64,000 nt of DNA from positions 137,976,734 to 138,040,733 of the forward strand of contig CM057462.1 of assembly GCA_030035585.1 (NCBI GenBank). Direction: 5' to 3'. The notes under the pieces were generated by a model. The model saw only the letters and a list, made by a program, of their open reading frames with translations, ran no database searches and was not told the DNA's origin. Of the stretch, positions 1 through 9,048 are shown one piece after another; the first letter of the stretch is position 1; the number at the start of each line of letters is the position of its first letter. The translations under genes and the position numbers were made by a program. The stretch is from Dugong dugon (Eukaryota > Chordata > Mammalia > Sirenia > Dugongidae).

Positions 1-780
1 GTCTGATAGGGCAGGAAAGAAGTCGAGAACCATTATCATAAGGCTCATATACCCCAGATAAAGAGCTCCAGGATGGAACAAACTATAGGTCATTTTCAAG
101 TTTATAAGTCCATAAATTCATAATTTCTAAAAGCTATATACCATTGGGCTTTCTTGCATTGGTGAATGCTCACATGTAGCTGAATTACTCCTAAATTTGG
201 CTATAAAACAACATAAAAGATGTTCCTTTGCAAAATGTCTTATACAGTCCAAACAGGCCGATATCAATATGATTCTCAGTTGTGTAATATCTGAGAGACC
301 AAGATCTGAGGAAATACAGCTGGGATTTGAAGTGGGATTTTAGAACGTCTCTGAGTTGTGCTGAAAGAGGTTGCTCTGTGGCTTGGTTCACAGCAGAAGG
401 GAAGGCAACAGGAAACGAGCCAGTTTTCACGGCTACTACTTACACTCTGGTTTTCCAAAGTCTGTGAGACAGGCACCATATCATGTTTTGGTGGGTTATG
501 AAATTCAGTCCTAGGAAAGTCCACACTGGAGCCCATTTTGGGTGGGTGTGGCGTTGTGTGTATGTGTGTGTGGTTATTATCAACAAAAGCTCATTTTAAA
601 AATAGTTCATTGGCATAAACCATGAGGATGTGGTTATATGAAGCTTTTTAAGTATTTCAGGAAAATCAGTATTAACAATGCTTTACTGCATGACTCTACT
701 GCTAGTTCAATCTCTTGAGAAAGCTAATTGAGACTGAAATCTCGATACCGCATGCCAAAGTTTCCCAAGGGGCATATTCA
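1..780. other. No gene or clear repeat recognised
   Basis: AT-rich intergenic DNA with only short TG-rich stretches around 545-575. Small open frames on both strands have no recognisable similarity. Confidence 0.6.
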
Positions 781-1240
781 GTCAACAGGTGTTTATTAAG
801 CACTTACAATGTGCCAAGCACTTTGCTCAAAAAGAGAGTCCTACCCTCAACTAGCTTACTATTTGGAGAAAGAATAATGGTAGCCTGGCAATGGCAGTGA
901 TACACTCAGGTGCTTTGGAAGCAAGCATTCAAGCAGAACAATCTAGGCTTAGGGGATCAATAAAGACACCTCACAGGAGGTGAAGTCTGTGCACAGACCT
1001 GCAAGATGAGTAGGACTTGGCTGAGCAAAAGTCAGGGAAGACTCTGGAAGGGCAGAGAGGTAGTCAAGGTAATAGTGTGTGTTGAACCAACAATGCCCAG
1101 GTTGGAGAGAGGAAAGACTGGTACATTAAGGAGATAGAAAGTCCTACAGTACGGCTGGAGTAGAGTTGTAGTGAGAGAAGAGGTAGAGAGGTGAGAATGT
1201 GAGAGGTCATGTAGGGAATTACTCACGGCTGTTTTAAGAG
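781..1240 (-). mobile_element. L2 LINE remnant, 3' portion, antisense
   Basis: The plus strand reads like the inverted L2 3' region: the 'tttattaagcacttacaatg' type phrase near 792, then a purine-rich stretch (1027-1220) typical of inverted L2 reverse-transcriptase sequence. Old and diverged. Confidence 0.45.
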
Positions 1241-1531
1241 TTCTGTAGACCTAGACACTTACTTTTGGAAGCCCCATCACACATAATATCAAACAAATTA
1301 AAATGTACCCATATTCTACATTAAGGTAATTTATAAGTATTGAGTTGAATTTTAGTTGGATATTAATAGCATATTAATTTCTATTTTAAAGTTTTCTTTT
1401 TGTATTTCAGGGGTAGTATTTTTTTTTTACAGGTATGAAACATTTTCAAAGGGTCTTGAAAAGCTGGTAGGCTCCAGGCACCATGCTTATAGGGCCCAAA
1501 TGCTAAAACAGTCTTGTTTTAAATCTGTTAT

Positions 1532-2166
1532 TCTCTAAAGAAACAGAACCAGCAAGATATAGAGATAGAGATATATAGATATATAAAAACTCGGTTGCCG
1601 TCGAGTCAATTCTGACTCATAGCAACCCTATAGGACAGAGTAGAACTGCCCCATAGGCTTTCCAAAGAGTGGCTGGTGGATTCTAACTGGTGACCTTTTG
1701 ATTAGCCACTGAGCTCTTAACCACTATGCCACCAGGGCTCCATATAGATATAGATAGATAGATAGAGAGACAGAGAAGAGAAATTTATTTTAAGATTGAC
1801 TCACTTGATTGTGGGCCTGGCATGTCCAGACTCCATGGGTCAGGCAACAGGCTGGACATTCCTGAAATCTTGTGTTTCAAAAGGTCAAGGGATGGGAAGA
1901 GAAGAGCGGAGGAATTCTGGTAAGATGTCTGTTTATAGACTGGAGGCAGTATACTCCCTTAGGAAAACTGTCTTCATGCTCTTTCCCAAAATTGATTGAT
2001 TGGATGAGGCTCCTATTACAGAGAGTGGTGCTACTTAAGGCCTATTATTTAAGGTCAACTGATTTAATCACATATAACTACTTCATAACAGCATCTAGAC
2101 TAGTATTTTGCCCAAACCACTGGGCACCATAGCCTAGCCAAGTTGACACATTAAAATTAACCATCA
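1532..2166 (-). repeat. Old dispersed repeat, copy 1 (family unassigned), split by an AfroSINE
   Basis: It begins with 'aaagaaacagaaccagcaag', continues through a GATA/GA-rich tract and ends near 'aaaattaaccatcac'. The same end sequences occur at 45014-45957 and, inverted, at 5607-6243. On the minus strand the unit begins TGATGGTTAA-like and contains an ATAAAT motif, so an LTR-like origin is possible, but I cannot name the family. An AfroSINE sits at about 1587-1742. Confidence 0.6.
1587..1742 (-). mobile_element. AfroSINE (tRNA-derived SINE)
   Basis: Reverse complement of the AfroSINE consensus: tail phrase 'ggttgccgtcgagtcaattc' at the left and the head 'ccaccagggctcc' at the right. It is inserted in the simple-sequence part of an older repeat, and ATAGATATA-like sequence on both sides suggests the target duplication. 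Confidence 0.9.
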
Positions 2167-2326
2167 CGCCTGCTAATTACAGGTTTAAACCTGCATAAAT
2201 CTGCTAAAGCCCTCCCCACTTGCCCTTCCAGTATCTGTTCTCTCCCTTTTTTTGCCCTTCCTGAGGCTTAGAAGGGCATGTGGACACTCAGCTAGAGAGT
2301 ACATTTCCAGCTTCTCTTGCAGCAAG

Positions 2327-2494
2327 GGAAACCCTAGTGGCAGAATGGCTAAGAGTTCAGCTGCTAACCAAAAGCTCAGCAGTTTGAATCCACTAGGTAC
2401 TCCTTGGAAACCCTATGGGGCAGTTCTACTCTGTCCTGTAGGGTCGCTGTGAGCTGGAATCCACTCGAAGGCAATGGGTTTGGTTTTTTGGTTT
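2327..2494 (+). mobile_element. AfroSINE with 12-bp target-site duplication
   Basis: Complete copy with tRNA-like head ('gctgctaaccaaaag') and AfroSINE tail. It is flanked by a perfect duplication tcttgcagcaag at 2315-2326 and 2495-2506. Confidence 0.93.
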
Positions 2495-2698
2495 TCTTGC
2501 AGCAAGAAGCAGCAGCTATGTGACTACAGTTCTAGCTGTTGTGGTACGCAGAGAAGCGAAGTGTGAAAATTCCAGGTAACATCCTTGAAAAGGAAGCTGG
2601 CTGCCCTCTCCTTCCTCTTTCCCCATCTCTACAGGCTGGAATGTGGACGGGGTAGTGATGAAACAATCAGCCATGCAGACAAGGTTAACATCCTAGGA

Positions 2699-2867
2699 CA
2701 GTGGTTCTTGAATTTAGCGTGTATCAGAATCACTTGGAGGACTTGTTAAAACACAGATTTTAGGCCTCAACCCCAAAATTGATTCAGTAGGTCTGAATCG
2801 TTTCTAATAAATTCCCATATGATGCTGCTGCTGCTGCTAGTCGGGGACCACACTTTGAGTACTACTG
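2699..2867 (+). mobile_element. MER5A-type hAT-Charlie element
   Basis: The 5' terminal repeat CAGTGGTTCTTGAA and the 3' end TTTGAGTACTACTG match MER5A ends, with the internal phrase 'atcagaatcacttggagg' and the expected length near 170-190 bp. It is flanked by imperfect 8-bp sequences (tcctagga / cactaggg). A small CTG run is inside. Confidence 0.85.
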
Positions 2868-3094
2868 CACTAGGGGATGGTGGAGCAGTAAGAGAAAAGA
2901 CACCTGGGTTTCTGGGTTACCTTGTGGAGTAGATCCGCCTTCCACCTGGACTGATCCTTCACCCTGGACTATTCTGTGAGAGAAAAAAAAAACTATTATG
3001 TTTTATTTATTTTTGTAGTTTGGGGTCTCCTTTTTACAGCTACTTAATTTACAGCAGCTAAACCATATTAAGGAACTTCAATTTTACCAAGGGA

Positions 3095-3150
3095 AGAAGT
3101 ATAGTGTAGTGGTTGAGTATGGGCCAAATAACCTGAGACTATGAAATAAT
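3095..3150 (+). mobile_element. MIR head fragment
   Basis: 'agtatagtgtagtggttgag' resembles the tRNA-like head of MIR. Short and weak. Confidence 0.4.
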
Positions 3151-3744
3151 TTTTAAAAATATATAAGAAATCTGTGGAGGGAATGATCACATTTTACTGA
3201 TGAATGTAAAAGAAGAGCTGAGTAAATGGGTGTTTATGGATCAAAAAATACATTTTTTTGTTTTTTGCTAGGGGTGGAAGGCACACTTTCTTCTCAGTCC
3301 TCACATTTCTAGAGAGGGGAGGAAATTTCTCCTCTACTTTCAGGTGAGAAATGTATGGGAGGAAAACATCCAGCTTCTCTCCACCTTATCACTCTGTCTC
3401 CCAGGGGAGGAGAGGGACTTATCTGATTGGTGAGTTTGAGGGAAGGCCCTTGACATGCTCATCTCTACCCCTTCTGTTTTCCTTTCGGGTCAGCCTTCCT
3501 GCAGAGGTTGCATTCTGGTCTGGGGGCAAGACAATTGATTGTCCAATGCTTCTGTGCCGGGATGGGTAAGGCCACTTGATTCAGGGGGAAGTATTCACAA
3601 GCTATATGCTCCAGTTCATTTTTATCAGTAATCTGCATTTTGGTCTCCATCTGTCTGTTTTCTGTCTTTTTTCTCCATTAATTCAGAACTTAGGGAATAA
3701 AGTAAATGGTGTTCTTTATTGTCCTCCTCTCCCTCTAATCCCTA

Positions 3745-3890
3745 AATTAATGTTTAAATTCAGTACAATCCCAAGCAACACACCCGTGGAAGTTTTCACA
3801 GAACCAAACAAGACAAGCCTACCATTCACATGGAAGAGTAAACACTCAAAAATAGACCAAGCATTTTTGAAAAAGACTGAGCACTCTTTG
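3745..3890 (+). mobile_element. L1 ORF2 fragment
   Basis: The segment containing 'ttcagtacaatcccaagcaa', then a tggaagagtaaac-like phrase and 'tttttgaaaaag' resembles the conserved C-terminal part of L1 ORF2. Too short to assign a subfamily. Confidence 0.55.
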
Positions 3891-3932
3891 TTAAATAGGC
3901 AAGGATGAGTGTAATCAAGAAACAACTTTATT

Positions 3933-4161
3933 CCAGGGCTTTGAACCAGTTCATTCCTATTTGATCCTTTACTGAGAATTTGCATCTCCACTCGAGATAC
4001 ACTAAATCAGAATCTGCAGTTTAACAAGATCCCCAGGTGATTCTTATCCTGCTGTCACCTGGGGATCTTGTTAAAATGTAGATTCTGATTCAGTATATCT
4101 GGGGATGGAAATGTAAATTCTCAGGAGGGGTTCGAACCAGAATGAACCAGCTCAGAGCCTT
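3933..4161. mobile_element. Palindromic non-autonomous hAT DNA transposon with 8-bp TSD
   Basis: The arms are near-perfect reverse complements over their whole length. The 46-base core arms are at 3995-4040 and 4055-4100, with a 14-base loop; weaker pairing continues to the ends. The left end reads CAGGGCTTTGAACC. A perfect 8-bp duplication, actttatt, flanks it (3925-3932 and 4162-4169), the size expected for hAT. Internal phrases resemble MER5A/MER81-type elements; the exact name is uncertain. Confidence 0.85.
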
Positions 4162-4439
4162 ACTTTATTCTCCATCTCTCTACCTGCCTACCCTCCATTG
4201 AAATGAAAATTGCTCTTGGGGACTGGCTCTTTTGCCATCTCTGGATGAGATCTGGAGTAGGCTCGTCACTTTTAGAGAATAAGAAGACCTCTAGTAATTT
4301 TTAGTTGTAAGAATAGTCTCATCTTGATAGTTAATATATATCTGGTCCAGTGTGGTAATAATTAAAAAATAACCTGAAATTCATTCATTCTGTTCTTTCC
4401 CAGCCTGCTTTGAGCTGACCACTTGAAATAAGAAAGGGG

Positions 4440-5131
4440 GTTGTGACTGGCTTCTTCTCTAGATGGATCCCAATGATATCTGCCTCCTGGTATTCACACC
4501 CTTGTGTGTTTCCCTCTCATATTGCACCAGGGTTTGTCTGTGTGACCAATAGACTATGGCAGAAGTGATGGTATGTCACTCCCCACATTGGGTTATAAAA
4601 GGCACTGTGGTTTCCATCTTGGCCTCTCTCTCTCTTGCTTTGAGGGGAAGCCAGCTGCCATGTCCACAAGTGGGTTAATCAGTAAGCATGGTATGCACTG
4701 GCTTGCATTGATCAAGGTACGCACAGGCTTAATCGTATTTACTTGCTAATCTGTGGTGAACAATTTCACATGGGTTTCACCACATCGTTGATGTGGTGGG
4801 GACAGGTGAAATTGTGCACTACAGATTGGTAGGAAGGCACAGTTGGGCCCATGTATACCTTGCTTATTGGGTAATCTGGCCCTGGACATGTCATAAGCAG
4901 CCCTTTGGAGAAGCCCATGTGGCAACCTTGGAAGTGGCTCCTCCAGCCCCAGGCAGTCCTTCAGATGACAGCAGTCCCTACAGCTTCACTGTGACCTCAT
5001 GACAGACTCAGAGCCAGAACAAAGCCACCCCCAGATTCCTGCCCCTCAGAAACCGTGTGAGATAACATGTTTATAGTTTTAAGCTGCAAAATTTAAGGTG
5101 ATTTGTTATGCATATGGATAACTAATATGTT
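4440..5131 (+). mobile_element. MLT1-type (ERVL-MaLR) LTR with a nested foldback insert
   Basis: It contains phrases typical of MaLR LTRs: 'caccagggtttgtctgtgtg', 'ggttataaaaggcactgtgg', 'ggaagccagctgccatgtc', 'ttcagatgacagcagtcc', and the end 'ggataactaatatg'. The body is interrupted at about 4667-4889. Only LTR sequence is present, with no internal viral genes. Confidence 0.7.
4667..4889. mobile_element. Foldback (palindromic) insert inside the LTR, unnamed
   Basis: The segment interrupts the LTR between 'ctgccatgtc' and 'ataagcagccc'. The 21-base arms at 4748-4768 and 4807-4827 are complementary apart from two positions, with an inner 9-base hairpin (4778-4786 with 4790-4798). Outer pairing resumes between about 4680-4700 and 4850-4870. 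CATGTC flanks both sides. The left arm has an internal duplication of about 26 bases. Confidence 0.6.
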
Positions 5132-5197
5132 ATACCTCTCTTTTGGATTTTCAACCTTGTCTCCGCCACTGATTAGGCTGCCATTGGCTCTACTAGG

Positions 5198-5407
5198 GAG
5201 TCCCTGGATAATGCAAACAGTTAACACACTCGGCTGCTAACCCAGAGGTTGGAGGTTTGAGTCCACCTAGAGGCATCTCAAAAGAAAAGCCCGGTGATCT
5301 ACTTCTGAAAAATCAGCCATTGAAAACTATGGAGCACAGTTCTATCCAACAAACATAGGATCGCACCATGAGTTAAAATAGACTCATTGGTAACTGGTGG
5401 TGGTGGT
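5198..5407 (+). mobile_element. AfroSINE, variant subfamily ('gggagtccctgg' head), 9-bp TSD
   Basis: It carries the tRNA-like head and an inserted central block with 'gaaaaatcagccattgaaaa', shared with copies at 35631 and 48375. Flanked by tctactagg at 5189-5197 and 5408-5416. The 3' tail is more diverged than in the other copies. Confidence 0.88.
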
Positions 5408-5606
5408 TCTACTAGGAATGAAGCAGAGAGAGGAAGGATAGGTAAGGGTCAGGAAAGCTCTCACTTGATTATACTGCTCTGCTCTAGCACTGGTGCTCTC
5501 AGACCTTGGGGGGTGTTTAAAGCTGACTCTAATGGTGCTACTTTCATGGGTTTTTCAGAGACTGTTACCAAATATCTCTCATATGCAGTTTCCTTAACAT
5601 GGGTGT

Positions 5607-6243
5607 GATGGTTAAAGTTGTGTGTCAGTTTGGCTGGGCCATGATTCTGAGTGGTTTGGCAGTTATGTAATGATGTAGTTTGGCAGTTATGTAATGATGT
5701 AGTTTGGCAGTTATGTGATGGTGTAATTTGGAAGTTATCTAATGATGTAGTCATTCTCCATGATGTAATCTGATGTGATCAGCCAATCACTTGTAGGGGC
5801 GTTTCCTTGGGGGTGTGACCTGCATCCAGTATATATGTGGATATGCTGGCAAAGCTTGCTTGCTTGCTCTGGATCCTGCAACCGGCTTGTCATCATCTGA
5901 CTTCCAGTTCTTGGGACTTGAGCCAGCTGCCTGCCTTATTGCCTGCCAATCTTGGGATTCGTTGGTTTCTGCAGCCTGTAAGCCAGCAGCCTGTCATCTT
6001 ACCTGTCGATCTGGGATTCATTGGCCTCCATAGCCTGTGAGCCACCGGCCTGTGTCTGACCTGCTGATCGTGAGTTCATCAGCCCCTGCAGCTACTTGAG
6101 TCAGGAGAAGCCTGCAGCCTGATGCCTGACCCACAGACTTGGGACTTGCCAACCTCCACAACTGTGGGATCCATTTCCTTGAGATAAATCTCTCTTTCTC
6201 TCTATATATACGCTTCACTGGTTGCTTCTCTAGAGAACTCAGC
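5607..6243 (+). repeat. Old dispersed repeat, copy 3 (family unassigned)
   Basis: It starts 'gatggttaaagttgtgtgtc' and ends 'ggttgcttctctagagaact', the reverse complement of the ends of the copies at 1532-2166 and 45014-45957. It has an ATAAAT motif near 6184 and a CT/TA tract before its end. An internal tandem array lies at 5655-5750, and 'cagcctgtgagccaccggcc'-like phrases recur in the middle. Confidence 0.6.
5655..5750. repeat. Four-unit tandem repeat, 24-bp period
   Basis: Units beginning TTTGGCAGTTATGTAATG start at 5655, 5679, 5703 and 5727. The last two units have diverged. Because 24 is divisible by three the array reads open on the minus strand as a repeated HNCQTTSL peptide, which I regard as an artefact. 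Confidence 0.9.
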
Positions 6244-6249
6244 CTCAGA

Positions 6250-7085
6250 CACTGGGAAATGCCTCTTCTGCCTTAGCCTTAGCCTCAGGTTTTTCTGAAA
6301 GTTCACCCCATGAAGGCTGTTTTGGGGGCCTCTTACTTGCCTAAGTATGGATCTCGCACAGTCTCTGCACACCAAACATCAAGGGGATATGGATCAATTT
6401 CTTTAAGTTGTCATGTAGCTCCTTTCATTCAGCTTGAGGTGAGAGGAAATCACCTTCTTTCTCTCTGCTATGCTCAGATGAGGGAACGTCCCTCTCAGCA
6501 CTCCACCTTCTACCAAAGAAATTCCCTAATTTCTAACCAACCTCAACTTTGTACACCCTTGAACAGGGTGAGGGGGCAAAGGTTCAAAAGTGGTTTCTGG
6601 TCACCTCTTTTATAAATCCTGGAAAGATGGTTTGGAACCTTGCTTTGGAAGGTGCAAAGTAAGAAATCAGTTGTCCAAGGATGGCATATCCACAATCGCA
6701 ATCTGGAATAATAAGTGAGAATCACAAGTAAGCCAAAAAAGCCAAGTCATTTTGTTTCTTCTAAAGCCTGCCACAAAACCCATGCCCTTTAGCTATGTTT
6801 CTAGGAGACTCTCAGTCTCATTCAGAGTCTAGTTAGTGTGTGACTTCTGCTTTCCCTGCCCATAGCACATTATACAGACTGTAGTGAGAAGACAGCTATT
6901 AGTGGCTGGTACACTGACAGCAACATCAAAAGCCGACCTGACAGCAAGCAGCACCTAGAGAGTACTCAGCTGATAGTAACAAGTCATAATAAAAACTGGC
7001 TGAGTAAATTAAAATTATTAAAAGACACAACACAACATGTTTAGCAAACAGGTGCCATCAGCACACAAGGAGAGAGCCCTTTACT
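6250..7085. other. No gene recognised
   Basis: Intergenic DNA. A frame of about 100 codons at 6310-6615 has no recognisable domain or codon signature, and no repeat family is evident. Confidence 0.5.
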
Positions 7086-7092
7086 CCTTATT

Positions 7093-7292
7093 GTTGGTAC
7101 TGTATGCCGTCGGGTTGATTCCAACTCATCGTGATGCTGTAGGAGAGCAGAACTGCCCCACAGGGTTTCCTAGGCTGTAATCTTTACAGGAGCAGATCGC
7201 TGGGTCTTTTCTCTCATGGAACAGCAGTTGGGTTTGAACTGCCAACATTTTGGTTAGGAGCCTAGCTCTTAGCCATTGTGCCACCAGGGCTC
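7093..7292 (-). mobile_element. AfroSINE, long subfamily
   Basis: Reverse-oriented copy with tail 'tgccgtcgggttgattccaa' and head 'gccaccagggctcc'. It contains the extra central block with 'gctgtaatctttacaggagc'. It lies directly against the 3' end of an RTE element. Confidence 0.9.
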
Positions 7293-7302
7293 CTTCTTAA
7301 TT

Positions 7303-7803
7303 CCTTCTTGTTGTTAGGTGCCATCCAGTCAGTTCCGGCTCTTAGCAACACTGTGTATAACAGAGTGAAAGACTGCCTGGTCCTGTGCCATCCTCACAAT
7401 TGTTGCTATGTTTGAGCCAATTGTTGCAGCCACTGTGTCAATCCATCTCGTTGAGGGTCTTCTTCTTTTTTGCTGACCCTCTACCTTACCAAGGATGCTG
7501 TCCTTCTCCAGGGACTGGTCCCTCCTGATAACATGTCCAAAGCACTTGAGATGAAGTCTCCCCATCCTTGCATCCAAGGAGCATTCTAGCTGTATTTCTT
7601 CCAAGACAGACTTGTTTGTTCTTCTGGCAGTCCATGGTATATTCAATATTCTTCGCCAACACCATAATTCAAAGGCATCAATTTTTCTTCAGTCTTCCTT
7701 ATTCATTGTCCAGCTTTCACATGCATATGAGGTGATTGACTATATCATGATTTGGCTCAGGCACACCTTAGTCCTGAAAATGACATCTTTGCTTTTTAAC
7801 ACT
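7303..7803 (-). mobile_element. RTE LINE (BovB-like), 3' part, left of a nested L1
   Basis: The minus strand reads toward a 3' end at 7303 with a short (aac)-type tail. The encoded text resembles the C-terminal region of RTE polymerase (translated 'LECSLDARMGRLHLKCFGHV'). The same element continues beyond an L1 insertion at about 9049. Stops and frameshifts interrupt it. Confidence 0.85.
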
Positions 7804-9036
7804 TTTTTTTTAAATTGTGTTTTAGATGAAAGTTTACAGCTCAAGTTAATTTCTCATACAAAAATTTGTACACATATTGTTATTTGACACTAGTTGCAAT
7901 CCCTATAATGTAGTAGCACACTCACCCTTTCCACCCCAGGTTTCCTGTGTCCATTCAACCAGCTCCTGTCCCCTTCTGCCTTCTTAACCTGCCTCCAGAC
8001 AGGAGCTGCCCTTTTAGTCTCGTGTATCTACCCTACACTCTTCACAAGTATTATTTTATGTTTTATACTCCAGTCTAATCTTTGTATGAAGAGTTGATTC
8101 TGGGAATGGTTTTAGTTCTGGGTTAACAGAAAGTGCGGGGGCCATGTCTTCAAGGGTTCCTCTAGTCTCAGTCAGACCATTAAGTCTGGTCTTTTTATAT
8201 GAATTTGAGTTCTGTACCACGCTTTTCTCTTACTCTGTCAGGGACTCTCTGTTGTGTTCCCTGTCAGGGCGGTCATTGGTGGTAGCCAGGCACCATCTAG
8301 TTCTTCTGGTCTCAGGCTGACGGAGCCTCTGTTTTATGTGGTCCTTTTGTCTCTTGGGCTAATATTTTCCTTGTGTCTTTGGTGTTCTGCATTATCCTTT
8401 GCTCCAGGTGGGTTGGGACGAATTGATGTACCTTAGATGGCTGCTCGCAAGCTTTTAAGATCCCAGATGCTACTCACCAAAGTGCGATGCAGAACATTTT
8501 CTTAAACTTTGTTGTTCCAATTGACCTAGATGTCCCCCCGAACCATGGTCCCCAGACCTCAGCCCTTGCCATTCTGTCCCTTGAAGTGTTTGGTTGTGTT
8601 GAGGAAACTTCTTAGCTTTTGGTTTAGTCCAGTTGTGCTGATTTCCCCCGTATTGTGTGTTGGCCTTCCCTTTGCCTAAGATAATTCTTGTCTACTATCT
8701 AGTTAGTGAATTCCCCACCCTTGTAACCATCAAAGAATGTTTCTTTCTGTGTTTAAACCTTTTCTTGAGTTCTTATAATAGTGGTCTCATACAATATTTG
8801 TCCTTTTGCAACTAATTTCACTGAACATAATGTCTTCCAGATTCATCCATGTTGTGAGATGTTTCATGGATTCATTGTTCTTTATTGTTGTGTAGTATTC
8901 CATTATGTGTATATACCATAATTTGTTCATCATTCATGTGTTGATGGGCACCTAGGTTGTTTCCATCTTTTTGCTATTGTGAACAGTGCTGCAATGAACA
9001 TGGGTGTGCATGTATCTATTCGTGTGATGGCTCTTA
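7804..9036 (-). mobile_element. 5'-truncated L1 inserted into the RTE
   Basis: It begins with an oligo-T (inverted poly-A) and the inverted young L1 3' UTR, and ends within the ORF2 C-terminus ('gtgtgatggctcttatt'). A roughly 12-bp duplication, ttaacacttttt, occurs at 7796-7807 and 9037-9048. Matching sequence is present in the full-length L1 at 48981-56526. Confidence 0.88.
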
Positions 9037-9048
9037 TTAACACTTTTT

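Noticed and set aside
5655-5750. CRISPR-like array
   Set aside because: The units are contiguous with no spacers, and the context is mammalian.
5461-5754. Minus-strand peptide with repeated HNCQTTSL units
   Set aside because: It comes from the 24-bp tandem repeat, whose period is a multiple of three.
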